A DNA stretch of 64,000 nt from Anodontia alba (lineage: Eukaryota; Mollusca; Bivalvia; Lucinida; Lucinidae). The notes below the pieces were generated by a model that was given only the letters and a program-made list of their open reading frames with translations, made no database searches and was not told the DNA's origin. This document shows positions 51,946 to 63,590 of the stretch, piece after piece (within the stretch, counting starts at the first letter, position 1; each line of letters starts with the position of its first letter). Made by a program: the position numbers and the translations under genes. The stretch is from the NCBI GenBank assembly GCA_964016985.1, contig OZ024835.1, forward strand, positions 999,501-1,063,500, given 5' to 3'.

Positions 51946-52163
51946 TAACGTTAAGCACGCTGGGTAAAATTTTCAGCAGACGACATACTGAAATATTTTT
52001 TTCTTATTTTTTGCAGACAACATGATTTGACATTTCATGCAAATTGCCTCCGTTGGAGACAACGGAGGCAATTTGCATGAAATCTCAAATCCTGTTTTCT
52101 GAAAAACAAAATTAGAAAAATACCACCAATTTATCGTCTGTTGACGGTGGTAATGGTTAAACG
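51946..52163. mobile_element. MITE-E copy 1
   Basis: Outer TAACGTTAAGCACGCTGGGT and AATGGTTAAACG; next TTTTCAGCAGACGACATA / TATCGTCTGTTGACGG; centre TTGACATTTCATGCAAATTG / CAATTTGCATGAAATCTCAA around CCTCCGTTGGAGACAACGGAGG. No ORF. Confidence 0.85.
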
Positions 52164-52384
52164 ATCTATTTGTGTTGCCAGCAGCGCATTTCACTTGTTT
52201 CTGCGAATGTGGAGATAGCAGTAGACATTGGATTTTTATGAATTAGTCAGAGTAATGATGGATGTTTTGTCATCTGTGCGACTGTCAGAGATTGCCTCGA
52301 CGCATGCTCGTGTATGGACTGAGTAGTGCAGTCAAGTTCTTCACCGATCGTAAGCACATTCAGGCTTTCAAGTGCCCTCCATCA

Positions 52385-53110
52385 AAAAAGTAGGGATATA
52401 GTAGGGCTCAAACATTACGAAAACACGCCTATTCAAATATATAGAAAATTTCACCTCCAAAAAAACGGAAAATTTTCAGATAAAAAAACTCTGATATTTT
52501 TCATATTTCTGCTCAAAACATAGATTGTGGGTACTCGTTAGAACCGCCTCGGTGAGGCGGTTCTAACGAGTACCCACAATCTATGTTTTGAGCAGAAATA
52601 AGAAAAATAATGTATACCCCTGTAAACCCCAGTTTTACTATATAAAAGTGGGGTTTAAGGGGTCAACATTATATAGATATGTTTTCGTGATGATTTTGAA
52701 AAAGTAGGACAAAAGTAGGAATTTCAATCATAAAAAGTAGGGACAATAGTGATGATCTAAATGTTTTCAGACTTAGACAAAAGTTATAATAAGCAAACAA
52801 AGTTTTCTCTGAGCAATAACACTACATTACAATGGAAAGGAAATACCAAAAATAAATGTTCTAAAAATGGAGTTACAACTGAAGTAAAATATTTTATAAA
52901 ACTATTGCATTGCGGCTGCTCAAACTTAGTCGATCTGATTTTTACAAACTCCGCCCGAGCGAAGCGAGTGAGAAAAAAAATACAATGTTTGGTCACTTCA
53001 AACAATTTTGGACTAAAACGTAGGAATAGTAGGGCATTTTCAGAAAAAAAGTAGGCAAAATAGGAGCACAAAAGTAGGAAAAAGTAGGAATAGTAGGAAA
53101 AGTAGGACCC
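52385..53110 (+). repeat. Degenerate AGTAGGA repeat region
   Basis: AAAAGTAGGGATATAGTAGG before and AAAAAGTAGGACAAAAGTAG after MITE-A copy 17, and dense AGTAGGAAAAAGTAGG near 53070-53108. The segment between has no recognisable gene. Confidence 0.55.
52413..52692 (+). mobile_element. MITE-A copy 17
   Basis: Complete, ends CATTACG and CGTGATG, near-perfect palindrome, TATATAAAAG present. Inserted into the AGTAGGA repeat region. Confidence 0.94.
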
Positions 53111-53221
53111 GCTTGAAAACCTGCAAATTGTCTGAACTAGGTTGAATATGTAGAAAATTGACATGAGAGAAATTGTTCTTTCATGCTATATGAGAACAAA
53201 GGCTTTGACTGATCTGTTTTA

Positions 53222-53285
53222 AGAGGGTCTTTGCATTTCTTACAAAATGTTAAGGGTCTTTGCATTTCTTACAAAATGTTTTATT
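53222..53285. repeat. Two tandem ~29 bp units
   Basis: GGGTCTTTGCATTTCTTACA AAATGTTAA occurs twice in direct succession. Confidence 0.85.
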
Positions 53286-53372
53286 TCACCGGATCTCAAC
53301 CGTTATTGGAAATGGATACACTTTTAAGGGAGACAACTTTGTCAAAATTGTCTTGCCTCCGTTCTGTAGGAT

Positions 53373-53431
53373 CTACTTTTAAAGGAAAGAATTTGCTCCC
53401 CGTAGAAGCAAATTCTTTCCTTTGAAAGTAG
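53373..53431. repeat. Isolated hairpin
   Basis: CTACTTTTAAAGGAAAGAAT and ATTCTTTCCTTTGAAAGTAG are inverted, with AAGCAAATT/AATTTGCT next to the loop. No second copy seen. Confidence 0.75.
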
Positions 53432-53564
53432 ACCCCTTTTCAGGAGCTTGGTGTGCAAGCAAGGCAAGCAAACAGGAAATCATAAAAGTTATCTCCCTTG
53501 TATAAACTGCAGCACATGTATCAGTTCTCTTAATGCGCCTAATTTCAATGTATGTAGACGACAT

Positions 53565-53790
53565 TTTAATTTATTTGTTTTTTCTTATTCCGATAAAATG
53601 AGTTTGGCATTTTATGTTAATCGTATCTTTGGAGACGGCGATTATTCAAGTGAAATGGCAAGCCCCGTTTTCTCGACTAAGATAAAATGAATAAAAAAGA
53701 AACAAAACAAAACGAAAAAAAACCAAAAAAAAAAACAAAAAAAACAGCAAAAAACAACAACAACAACAACAACAACAAAAGCACACACAC
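53565..53790. other. MITE-E trace followed by A-rich tract
   Basis: GTTTGGCATTTTATGTTAAT / TCAAGTGAAATGGCAAGCCC is a decayed MITE-E hairpin; 53694-53780 is A-rich with AAC repeats. Confidence 0.5.
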
Positions 53791-54068
53791 ATTATCATAA
53801 ACAATTCGTATGCTAATGAGGTGATAGGCTGTAAATGACACGTGTTCAGATTTGGTTCCATTTTTGCACAGACCGTTCTAGTTTATCTTTCCGAGAAAGA
53901 TATATAGACTGTCTGTTTAATTGACTCGACTGATATTGCTGACAACATCGTCTGCGCAGTCGCACATGCGTCCTAAGATCCCATTTCTTGGTTTCAGTGA
54001 CAACCAAGACAGGCATTGAAACATTAAATATCGGATTACTGATGGCTTACAGTAATAACAGACATTGT

Positions 54069-54308
54069 ATAACGCTAAGCACTCTGGGTAAAATTTTCAG
54101 TAGACGTCATGTTTTTTTTTTTTTTTTTTTGTATTCTTTCCAGAATACAGGTTTTTGACATTTCATGCAAATTTTCTCCAATAGAGACAATTTGCATGAA
54201 ATGTCACTTTGCATCAAATGTCAAAACCTGTTTCCTGGGAAAAATAAGAAAAACATATCATTAGTTTGTCGTCAGCTGAATTTGGCCAGAAAATGGTAAA
54301 GGTTAAAC
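54069..54308. mobile_element. MITE-E copy 2
   Basis: TAACGCTAAGCACTCTGGGT start, TTTTCAGTAGACGTCAT, hairpin GACATTTCATGCAAATTTTC / GACAATTTGCATGAAATGTC, with one arm followed by an extra TTTGCATCAAATGTC, and the end TGGTAAAGGTTAAAC. A poly(T) run sits at 54112-54130. Confidence 0.85.
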
Positions 54309-54518
54309 ATTGTGTGTTTCTGGATAATAGACGGATATAGATCAATTAGTGGGTGAGTTTATTGGTGTTGTCAATCATGGTGAAACTGTCTGTGTTTGAC
54401 CTTTAACCCTTACACTGAAATCTCAATTCTGCTAGGATTTTTGCATTATTATCATCGTCGTCATAGTAGTCGTCATAACTGTTATTTGAATTTGAAAAAA
54501 AAGGTTATTATAATTTTT

Positions 54519-54650
54519 GGAAGGCGATATTTGTTATGTCAGCTTCAAATATTTCTATTTCAATTTATTATTATTATTTTCGAAGACGATATTTGTTACA
54601 ACAATATCGATATATTTTTTTTCGGAAGACGATATTTGTTACAACTATCA
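54519..54650. repeat. Three spaced GACGATATTTGTTACAAC repeats
   Basis: AAGGCGATATTTGTTATG at ~54522, GAAGACGATATTTGTTACAA at ~54581 and again at ~54625, separated by T-rich spacers. Confidence 0.7.
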
Positions 54651-55078
54651 CGGTTATCATTTTTTTTTCTGTTTTCGGAAAGCAACATTTGATTCACTGA
54701 ATCCGAAAACGAACGTAACACAGTGTATATCAAAATAAGACTACCAACTATCGCGTCTGGAGTTTACATAATTTGCAAAATTTTATGTGCCTAAAATTGG
54801 AGAAAAGAAGGTGATATGTTGACGAAAGCGGAGACCTAGCGTACATTTCTTGCACCTGAAACCGAAACATGTTTAAGAAACAAAATTTTAGGAATACGAA
54901 ACATGTTTCATTTATTTTGAAAGTACTTTGTTCATAAACTGTTTTTAAAAAAACAAACAAACAATGTGTTAATACAACTACTGCAATTGTGCGATGTGAT
55001 CAGAAATTTTTATTGCTTACTAGCACTAAAACCCTTTTATAGTATCAACAAAGCTTCTGGTTTCAATTTCAGTGACCG

Positions 55079-55352
55079 TTACGAAAACACGCCTGTTCAA
55101 ATATATTGAAAATTTTACAACCAAAAAGTGAAACATTTCTGATAAAAAAAAATCTGATATTTTCCATATTTCTGAACAAAACATAGATTGTGGGTACTCG
55201 TTAGAACCGCCTCGCTGAGGTGGTTCTAACGAGTACCCACAATCTATGTTTTTAGCAAAATAAGAACAATAATTTATACCCCTGTAAACCTCAGTTTTAC
55301 AATATAAAAGGGTGGTTTAAGGGGGTCAAATTATATAGGTGTTATTGTGATA
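55079..55352 (+). mobile_element. MITE-A copy 18
   Basis: Nearly complete; left end TTACGAAAACACGCC, right end shortened (ATAGGTGTTATTGTGAT). One palindrome arm has CGCTGAGGTGG. The TATA box is changed to ACAATATAAAAG. Confidence 0.9.
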
Positions 55353-55546
55353 GACATGCATCTATTGTAGCGTGTGTAACGTTGCTTAAAACAATTATAG
55401 TTTGACCCGAAATAAGACCCGTGCAATTTGTCGACCCTGCTCAGAGATCCTATGACTCAACATCTGATCAGGGTCTATACTTTTAGCCATAACATTAGCA
55501 GGAAATTACAATCACATAAGAAATAAAGGTAGCTGCTGCATAGCAT

Positions 55547-56071
55547 TTTACGCTTAGCATGCTGGGTAAAAAATTCAGCAGACGAAATATTGAAATATAG
55601 GTTTGATATTTCATGCAAATTGTCTCCTACAGACAATTTGCATGAAACGTCCAATCCTGTTTTCTGGGAAAAATAAGAAAAAACAATTAGACTGCGAAGT
55701 CGATGGCACGCTGTCGAAAAATCTCCACGCTTGCTAATAGCGTGAAGGACGGACGGAAGGAAAACTAATTTTGCTCTCGGACTCCCTTACCACGTTGGGA
55801 AGTCATGTAGCAAGTTTGGTTAAATTCCGCCCAGTTGTTTAGGAGGAGATAGCCTGATGGACGGACCGATTGATAGAAAAAATAATGTTGCTATCGTACA
55901 TCGTTACTACGCTGGGAAGTCATGTAGCAACTTTGGTTAATCCCGCCCAGTGGTTTAGGAGGTGGTAGCGTGACGGACGTACGGACCGACGGAGTCCCAT
56001 CGCTAAGTGTGGGGATAAATATCATCGATTGGTCGTCTGCTGAATAGGTCGAGAAAGTGGTAAACGTTAAA
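55547..56071. mobile_element. MITE-E copy 3 with internal insert
   Basis: TTACGCTTAGCATGCTGGGT and the hairpin TTGATATTTCATGCAAATTG / CAATTTGCATGAAACGTCC are on the left, and GTCGTCTGCTGAATAGGTCG and GGTAAACGTTAA on the right. They are separated by about 300 bp of foreign sequence (about 55695-56010). Confidence 0.75.
55740..55995 (+). repeat. Two tandem ~115 bp units inside MITE-E copy 3
   Basis: GACGGACGGAAGG / GATGGACGGACCG, then CTGGGAAGTCATGTAGCAAC and CGCCCAGTGGTTTAGGAGG occur twice. This style (GACGGACGGACGG, AAGTCATGTAGCAA) is common in dispersed marine invertebrate repeats as I recall. Confidence 0.7.
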
Positions 56072-56760
56072 AACCCAGTGTGCCTCTCAAACGCATGATA
56101 GGAGAGTTGTATTCACGGGATTAACCCTAAATATTATGATGCAATAACTACTCTCCATACCCAAACTTTTTTAACATTTGAAGAAGTCCAATTTGCTTCT
56201 TATTGGTTTTCGTGTTGCCCTTGAAAAGCCTGCTGGGCGAATGTTCTGCGCCGTTTGATCTGGGTCTTCACTGTTTGCTCAGGCCTGTCTATCCGAATAC
56301 TTAGGATGAATTTAATACTCTATTTAAGCATTCCCTTTTCGCTCTGTTGATTCCTAGGATCTGTAGATGATTGCTTGGAACAGCAATGGCTAGTAGCAGT
56401 CTGGTATGTACCAAGCAAGCAAATCTGTGTCTTGATTGCAGTTGTACCGTAACACTTAATATAATAAACATAATCCTTCCCATATTTTCTTAAAATTAGA
56501 ACATTCACTTTACTACCTATCGGTATATCGAAAATATGTAAGGGTTGCTCTTTAAAAACACGCTAGACGAGTAAGAAACAGTGTAGACCCTGTTTAGACG
56601 CCACGTTCTGTTGAGAGTAAACCGGTTCTGCATTGAAGCATTCTCTTCGTTATGTTGATTGCCTAGGATCTGTAAATGATTCCTACCAACGACGTTAATT
56701 ATTAGCAATGTGGTGGGTCATATGAAAGCAAATCTGTGGCACCGTTGTTCTCAGATATAC

Positions 56761-57124
56761 TATAGTAAAACCTCAATGACTCGAAGACCAACTGCTCGTT
56801 TACCTTGGATGATTCGAACTCGTGTTTGAGTCCCTACGAAATTCTTCCGATAGCTCTAGAAAGCAAATATTAAGGGAATTTTCTTATTTTATCATGAAAT
56901 TGTATGTTGTGTGTACTCATTAGAACCGCCTCATTGAGGCGATTCTAATGAGTACACTGAACATACTTTTATTGTATAGAATATCAAAAAGATTTCCCTA
57001 AATTATCACCATTTGTTTCCTGATCCGGCGTCATGAGTAACTCTCGGTGGCTTGAACTACCCATGCCTCGAATAAATTTCCAGGGATCAAAAGATGTTCG
57101 AGACATTGAGGTTTTACGGTATAT
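56761..57124 (+). mobile_element. MITE-B copy 3
   Basis: TATAGTAAAACCTCAATGAC and ATTGAGGTTTTACGGTATA form the ends. Central palindrome GTACTCATTAGAACCGCC / GGCGATTCTAATGAGTAC: one arm has the MITE-A-like ACCGCC. Confidence 0.88.
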
Positions 57125-57223
57125 ACCATAAATAATTGGACACTTCAACGCATTACCATAATTCTTCAAAACTTTGAATACATTCGGCTGCATGTTGATT
57201 TGTCTGAAAATTAATGGTTGACT

Positions 57224-57291
57224 GGCAAACTATGTAGACTCTGGTCCGGCGCCGCGTCCTGCGACGCTGATTTGGGCATACACTGTTTGTT
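57224..57291. repeat. MITE-J palindrome, decayed
   Basis: GGCAAACTATGTAGACTCTG / TGGGCATACACTGTTTG with core GCGCCGCGTCCTGCGACGC. Confidence 0.65.
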
Positions 57292-57787
57292 CAGAGCTAT
57301 ATGTCCGAATAATTAGGATAATACGGTATGCATAAAACTGGCTTTAGAATCTATGTGTTTTAATAAAGCTGATATAAGAGTGTGTTTAAATGAATATGGA
57401 TTGGGGAAATATGTACTACAAACCTGGGTTTTGTGGAGTGGTATCTCTGCGCAGTAAATTCACCCGGCGGTTTCTGATTGTAATTGTAGTTAAAAGTTTC
57501 TGCCTAAGCAGCTTTTGATATAAACTCACTTTTCATTGAAGGAACATTCTTATTCCGAAAGGACATTAGTTGTCCGTAGTTTCCTATAAAATGCTGCTTA
57601 GAAGTAGAAAGTAAAGTATTGTTGGAGTAAATTGTCTAAGTAAGCAGTTTGCTAAGTATGCTAGGCAGCCAGGTTAGGTTACGGGAGACAATTTTGTAAT
57701 TGTGATAATCTAAATACTTGGAAAGGTTTTAGATATATATTTTTCTAACTTCTCTATGTTATGTTAAGCATGTGTATTACTTTCACT
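57292..57787. other. No recognisable feature
   Basis: AT-rich DNA without a supported feature. Confidence 0.45.
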
Positions 57788-58045
57788 ATAAGGAAATTTT
57801 CTTATTTTATCATAAAAGTGTGTGTTGTGTGTAGTCATTAGAATCGCCTCATCGATGCGATTCTAATGAGTACTTCAACATACCATTTTATACAGAAGCT
57901 CGAAAAGACATCCCTAAATTATATCGATTTGCCTCCTGTCCTGGAATTATCATTAACCCTCAGTGGCTCAGTGGCTCGAACTACCTATGTCTCGAATAAA
58001 TTTACATGGTCCCAAAGATGTTCGAGTAATTGAGGTTGACTATAT
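57788..58045 (+). mobile_element. MITE-B copy 4, left-truncated
   Basis: Starts inside the element at TATAAGGAAATTTTC; palindrome AGTCATTAGAATCGCCTC / TGCGATTCTAATGAGTAC; right end GAGTAATTGAGGTTGACTAT. It contains a small duplication CAGTGGCTCAGTGGCTCG. Confidence 0.82.
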
Positions 58046-58187
58046 TGATTTCCCATATCGAGCTTTATTTTGTCACTTTTGATAGGGTCTTTATGGGAGC
58101 TGAACTACTTTCGGGGAGGCAACAATGAATTTGCTCCCGCGCCTCCGCCCCCTCCCCGTATCCCGCTCGTTCAGTAGCAGTAGGAAT

Positions 58188-58575
58188 AGTATAGACGATG
58201 TCCAGGAAGAGCCACAATCAGAGAAAATAGATAATCACTGACACCAAGAATACAAGCAAACAAACCATATCTTAGACTGGCTCCAGTCTCCAGTGATTAA
58301 ATATTTCTCTCATAATCCTGTTTGATAACCCACTAAAATAAAACCAAAAAAAATATCATTACTATAAAAGCTGGTCACTAGTGACCAGCCTTTATAGTCA
58401 TGATATTTTTTTTTGGTTTTCAGATAGTGAATTATTAAAGAGGATTATAAGAAAAAATCGGTCACTGGAGTCTGGAGCCAGTCTAACCATTCCTCAGAAT
58501 ACACAAGCCTTAAAGTAACCAGCTCCATTTTCCCCAGTGCGGTGATCACAGTGCCAGACAGGATGCACCAAACAC
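58188..58575 (+). mobile_element. MITE-H copy 2
   Basis: AGACTGGCTCCAGTCTCCAG at 58274 and GGAGCCAGTCTAA near 58487; central CTATAAAAGCTGGTCACT / AGTGACCAGCCTTTATAG. The flanking 85 bp on the left (GATGTCCAGGAAGAGCCACA) and right (GCGGTGATCACAGTGCCAGA) are shared with copy 1. Confidence 0.82.
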
Positions 58576-58752
58576 GATAAAATACCCTGCAACAACTTGC
58601 AATGATGTTGCATTTTCTGCAATACGTTGTTTGCAAGTGGCATATAAGAAGTGGTCTTATATGTCATTTGTTCGTTTGCCATATCTGGAGCTATGCTCAC
58701 TTGTTAAGAACATTGTCTGAAAACATAAAAATGAATATCAAGCTTCTGTAAA

Positions 58753-58878
58753 ATGACAGAAAATCGTTTCATCGGAGATCGTATTTTCTTATTTGATCTG
58801 AAATGCGACTCCAGGAAGAAATGGTGCAAGGACAAACACAGACCAAGCATCAGAAAGTTCTATTTACAGGTAACCTAG
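58753..58878 (+). CDS. Small ORF or first exon candidate
   Basis: ATG followed by MTENRFIGDRIFLFDLKCDS then RKKWCKDKHRPSIRKFYLQ. A donor-like CAG|GTAACC lies at 58869/58870 and, if unspliced, TAG ends the frame at 41 codons. Composition is protein-like and it lies outside the recognised repeats. I do not recognise the peptide, and a short chance ORF cannot be excluded. Confidence 0.22.
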   Translation: MTENRFIGDRIFLFDLKCDSRKKWCKDKHRPSIRKFYLQVT

Positions 58879-58929
58879 TACATGTATGATATCTCAATTT
58901 TAAGTTATCAGATTGTTGAGCAGTTAATT

Positions 58930-59700
58930 CATATGGTTTTATGTGTATAAACAATGAAAGGGCGGAGCTCCTTTACGCGCGCGCACTGTACAACTATATA
59001 TAACTCAGGGACACCAAAGAACTAAACTGGTGTCAACACACTAAGACGTTCTATGGGAGACATCATTAGATTGTTTATCCCTTCAATGTGGTTGCCTGAT
59101 GTTTTTCCAAAGCCATGGCATAAACAGACTTTCTAAACCCCGGATGTTATTATTCCCGTATTTTCCTAAATCTCTGTTAAGGCTGATAGGCGTGGTGAGC
59201 GAAGCATTTTTACTGAGTAATGCTTACTTTCCATGGACGCCTATTCACCCCATTTATTTTGAGTACATGTCGGACATTCCTAATTTTGTCTTTCTGTCGC
59301 CTTGGTGATTTTCCGAAATACGATTTCGGTATGTTGACCTCAGACTTATATAACTAAAACTGTATCATTCGTTTGTCTGTCATTACTGACAATGACCAAT
59401 CCTAATCAAATGCGTGAAGTGTTATTGCTTGTGTGTTCGAAGATGGCTGATGAGACTAATCTTAGCTCTAAACAGCCTGTTGCAGATAGAACAAGAGAGG
59501 TCCGAGAAAGAAAGCTCTGTTGGTGACGCCTTAGCTCTGGCTTTCCGCTGCGCACGTTTCTGTTCGGCTTCGCTGATTCTGTTTGCTTCGTATTCACCAG
59601 CATCCCTTTTTTATGAGGCCTCGCCTCATAATACATTTTCCAGGAAAGATGACAACTTATACTTCAAAGAATTGTCTGCTGAAACATTTAGCCAATATGC
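58930..59700. other. No recognisable gene; repeat Q copy 2
   Basis: GGCGTGGTGAGCGAAGCATT then TAATGCTTACTTTCC at about 59188-59235 matches repeat Q at 32220. Overlapping frames at 59406-59710 on both strands lack recognised domains. Confidence 0.4.
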
Positions 59701-59710
59701 TAAGTTTTAG

Positions 59711-60306
59711 AATAAGCTGACACATATAGCAGACCAAGGAATTAACTAACTCATATAGCAGACCAAAGAATAAACTGACTGATACAGCAGACTAAGGAAT
59801 AAACTAACTCATATAGCAGACCAAAGAATAATCTGCTTCATATAGCAGAAAAAGGAATAAACTAACTCATATAGCAGACCAAGGAATATTCTGGCTCATA
59901 TAGAAGACCAAGGAATAAACTTTTATACAGCAGACAAGGAATAATCTGGCTCATATAGCAGACCAAGAAACTGACTCATATAGGATACCAAGGAGTAAAC
60001 TCTCATAGCAGATGAAGGAATAAACTGACTCATATAGCAACCAAGGAATACACTGACTCATATAGCAGACCAGTGAATAAACTGATACATATAGCAGACC
60101 AAGGAATACACTGACTCATATAGCGGACCAAGGAATAAACTGACTCATATAGCAACCAAGGAATACACTGGCTCATATAGCAGACCAGTGAATAAACTGA
60201 CACATATAGCAGACCAAGGAATACACTGACTCATATAGCAGACCAAGGAATAAACTGACTCATATACCAGACCAAGGAATAAACTGATACATATTACAGA
60301 CCAAAG
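59711..60306 (+). repeat. 29 bp minisatellite, about 21 units
   Basis: Consensus unit AATAAACTGACTCATATAGC plus AGACCAAGG. I count 21 units with point changes and small indels. Units 12-15 (60019-60133) and 16-19 (60134-60248) repeat as a 115 bp four-unit block: each block has the same order of variants (AGCAACCAAGG, GACCAGTG, ACACATATAG-type, AATACACTG). Confidence 0.95.
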
Positions 60307-61660
60307 TAAATCCTCATATGTTGCAGGTAGCTCAAGTTTTCTTATCTGGATGCGGTACAAATCGTGGAGTTCAAAACTGGCATTTACTTGCAGTCACATC
60401 GACATTAAATGTGTCAGCTTGTACGCAGCTTAAGTCTTTATTATTAGTCAAATCGACAGTAAATGTGTCTAATGTTAAACAACATTAATCCTTGTTATTA
60501 TTATTACCAACAATGTTATTATAATCATTACTTTCTTTATCATAATGTCATTACCGATGTTTCTGTTTGCCTTCGTGCTTGTACAAAACGTCTTCTTTTG
60601 AAATAGAAGCACAGAAACTCCTTTGACTACATCTGACCAGATTGCGTGACGCATTATTAGTTTAATGACTAGTCAGGCTACAGTGGCTAACTGTCAAATA
60701 ATGGGCTAGAATATTATAGATTTTAACCAATTTATACCGCATGGACTTTCAACTCTTCGGACAGGCATATTTCCAAATGAAGAAGCGTTTGGTTATTTTT
60801 ATTATCACCATATTTATGGAAATTGTTGTATTTAATGCAAACAATATAGAGACTGATCATACGCCGTGTTTGTCAGTTCCTTTTTATGGGATGTTAGGCA
60901 TAAATAGAGTAAACCAATTTAAAACCATTGCTATCATTATGGCCAGGCTGTCCCAGTGGTATAAAAATAAAAACGGTTTGTTTGCTGGTGATTATTTCTT
61001 ACAATAACCTAATATCATACGGCCTATATTTCGTTTAATCTGTGTTATACATCTGAATGTACATAAGCTGACATTTAATGACATAAAGACATAAATATTT
61101 GACCTAAACGTCCGTTCGCGTGAACTTAGGACATCAAATAAGACCATTTGGTGGTAAACAGCGGGCAATTAAGTCATTCCTCACGAAAAGATCTCTAAGG
61201 CATACGCGATTTCATGTTCAGAGCCATGTTTATTGAACTTCAAAATGTTTTTGAATGTTGTTAAAAACAATTGCTAGTGCATAAAAGAAATGATGTTGGT
61301 GCTGGTCTATCTGCAGGTATCCGCTGGACTGTGACTTGTATATTTTGCATGTACTATTAGCAGTTTTCATGCGTGATCTGATCACTCAAAGCTAATCCTG
61401 TTTTGTCCGCGAAATAAAACTAAGAAATTTTGCCGCGTAAAGCAAATAAACCCGCAAATTTCAGTAGACAAACACCCAAAATCAGTCTACGTGCCCGCCT
61501 CTTCTTACAAAGTGTTTTTGTTGTATGACAAGATATTCGATACTATACCACTTTCAGTCCCGTTTTCGTTATCTTTCTTTAATTCTAAATTTTTCGATTT
61601 TAGCCCTGTATTATCAAAATGTTTATATGTCGGTCATTTGGGCTCTGCTGTTGTGTCTTG
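60307..61660. other. No recognisable feature
   Basis: AT-rich. An 88-codon frame at 60741-61007 is not recognised. Short ATTATTATTA-type runs near 60498. Confidence 0.45.
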
Positions 61661-61885
61661 TAAACCCAGTAGTTTTCTACTGACCACTCCAAGGCGGTTC
61701 CTCTGTTTCAGTTCTTGTTTGTTCGTGCGTCGGTGGTTTCGTACGTTTGTTCGATTTGCGCTTGTTTTGTTTTGTCTGTTTCCTGTTCCTCTTGGTGTCT
61801 GGAAAAGGCTGCGGTCTGTGATTGTGGCACTCCCTGGACTTTTCTTTTACCCTTGTTTTCATTATTGTTTTAGGAATATATTCAA
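61660..61885 (+). repeat. Dispersed repeat P, copy 4
   Basis: TTCTACTGACCACTCCAAGG then CGGTTCCTCTGTTTCAGTTC, ending near CTTGGTGTCTGGAAAAGG, shared with blocks near 7070, 24205 and 32400. Confidence 0.5.
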
Positions 61886-62299
61886 TTTTGCATTTTAACC
61901 GGAAATGAGAAAGAGAATTCAAGTTAGATATACTAGACACGCGCGCGCACTGACTGCATTCATTAAACCATGATTACCAATCAGTGTTATTTTCGCGGTA
62001 TTCTAATGCAAGAACTATTTCCCAAAGGGAAAGGTAACTATATGTAATTCCCATTGTTTTGAACATGATATTTAGGAGTTTTGAGGGTGGGTTTAACAGG
62101 ACTGAATTATCTCCCCGTAATGATAAGCCAGAAGCATATTTTTTCCTTTCCGCAAAGATTCAGATATTGGGCTATCGGAATACGTATGTAATAAAACAAA
62201 TGAATATTGTGATTTCTGAAATCAGGTCTTCAACACCTGAGCCAATTTGAGAATATCCTTGCCTAATTGCGATATCTCCTTTAACAGTAATTCAATTTT

Positions 62300-62530
62300 C
62301 ATAAGGCCTTCCCAGGGGTAGAGGGGTGGGTTGGTAGGTGGGGTACTTGTTCCCTTGTTCCCCTGGAATAAATTGGCATTTCCCTTTTTCCCCAAAACAA
62401 AAATCTTGATTTTCTATGTTCCCTGTTCCTCGAAATTGACTGTGTTTCCCTGTTTCCTTCAATTTTAGACTGTTGTTCCGTTGTTCCTCTGAAATAAATG
62501 GCCTTTCCTCCTTATTCCCTCAGCCCCTGT
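62300..62530 (+). repeat. Degenerate TTCCCTTGTTCC repeat
   Basis: Recurring TTGTTCCCTTGTTCCCC, ATGTTCCCTGTTCCTC, TGTTTCCCTGTTTCC and TGTTCCGTTGTTCCTC steps about 40-60 bp apart, preceded by a G-rich AGGGGTAGAGGGGTGGG. Confidence 0.6.
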
Positions 62531-63560
62531 GACGGCCTCCTTCATGCATTATAATTTTTATGTTTACCTGTTAAATTGCAGCGAACAGCGTTAGGTGTGA
62601 AAATGCTTGAGTTTAATTACTGCATGCATCATTCAGTAACAGTTTATCTTGTGTACAGGACAGAAATTCAATTATTATTCAGATTTTTGTGATTTTGGAT
62701 TATACCTTGATTCTATCCAAAGCCTAATATAGATTAGTGGAAGAAGCAGAATGCATTTTGTAAGTTACGTTTTAATTGTATTAGAATCTGTAGAGGGGTG
62801 CATTTAATATATGTCTTGTATACATTTCCTCTAATGGGGATAATTTGCCTGAAATGACAAATCCTGTCTAGGAAAACTTAGAAACATGTCACTTGGATTA
62901 GTTCAGCGAGTGATGAAGGTTGCTGGTTCTCAGGGGGGCATATAATAAGTCAATGTAAAGCGCACTTAAACCGGGTTGAAATAGTTGGGTACGTTGTGTT
63001 ATATGCTGTCAGAATATATGTCATTTTATGGAAGGTCGGTTAACCCTTTCAGCCCTCTTTGCAAACATTTTAGAGCCTGATAAAGAAGCCATCTCATCAG
63101 AATATACACTGCTTGCCGATCTGTTTGATTTTTGAATGACCCCTATTTGGTACAATGGTTCTGTCGAGCTTCGATGATGGAAGAGTCCTTTTCTGAAACT
63201 CAGGGATGAGACAGTTAAAAGCTTTCCAACCAAAATGACCTAAATAAACTGATTTACATAGAATTCTCCGAGACACTAAATAGTTTTTGGTATGTCTATA
63301 CTGTCCATAATTGTTACTTAATGTACAGTAAATAGTCTAAGATTCTCTTCTGAATTTAACAGAATTGTACCGTATACCGGGTCTTTCACATAGTCAAACA
63401 TCGCGGTCACCCATGAAGGTACTGGCTGTATACCTCGCAGGACCTTTCAGCATTTACTTTTAGCATGTACTAACAGCAATGTACGTTGCATAACTTCGTG
63501 AAAAAGCCAACTACTTTACCCGCGTCGCCATAAAGTCGGCTTCCACAGCGAAGCTGTAGA
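62531..63560. other. Mostly featureless; two decayed hairpin traces
   Basis: MITE-E-like text near 62822-62870 (ATTTGCCTGAAATGACAAAT) and a MITE-J-like trace near 63055-63120 (GCCATCTCATCAGAATATAC). No gene seen. Confidence 0.45.
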
Positions 63561-63567
63561 TGTGGTC

Positions 63568-63590
63568 TATATATATATATATATATAATG
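63568..63590. repeat. Short (TA)n microsatellite
   Basis: About 11 TA units. The remaining sequence to the window end shows no feature. Confidence 0.9.

Noticed and set aside
18724..55352. Inversion of the palindrome core between MITE-A copies 5 and 18 (same GAGGTGG change on the plus strand in opposite orientations)
   Set aside because: Both changes are at CpG sites and can arise independently; two copies are too few to claim core inversion.
59406..59710. Overlapping ORFs of 76 and 98 codons
   Set aside because: Neither strand shows a known domain and the plus frame runs directly into the minisatellite; there is no basis to choose one.
61491..61898. 135-codon ORF as a membrane protein gene
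   Set aside because: It is T-rich, half of it is dispersed repeat P, and no domain is recognisable.
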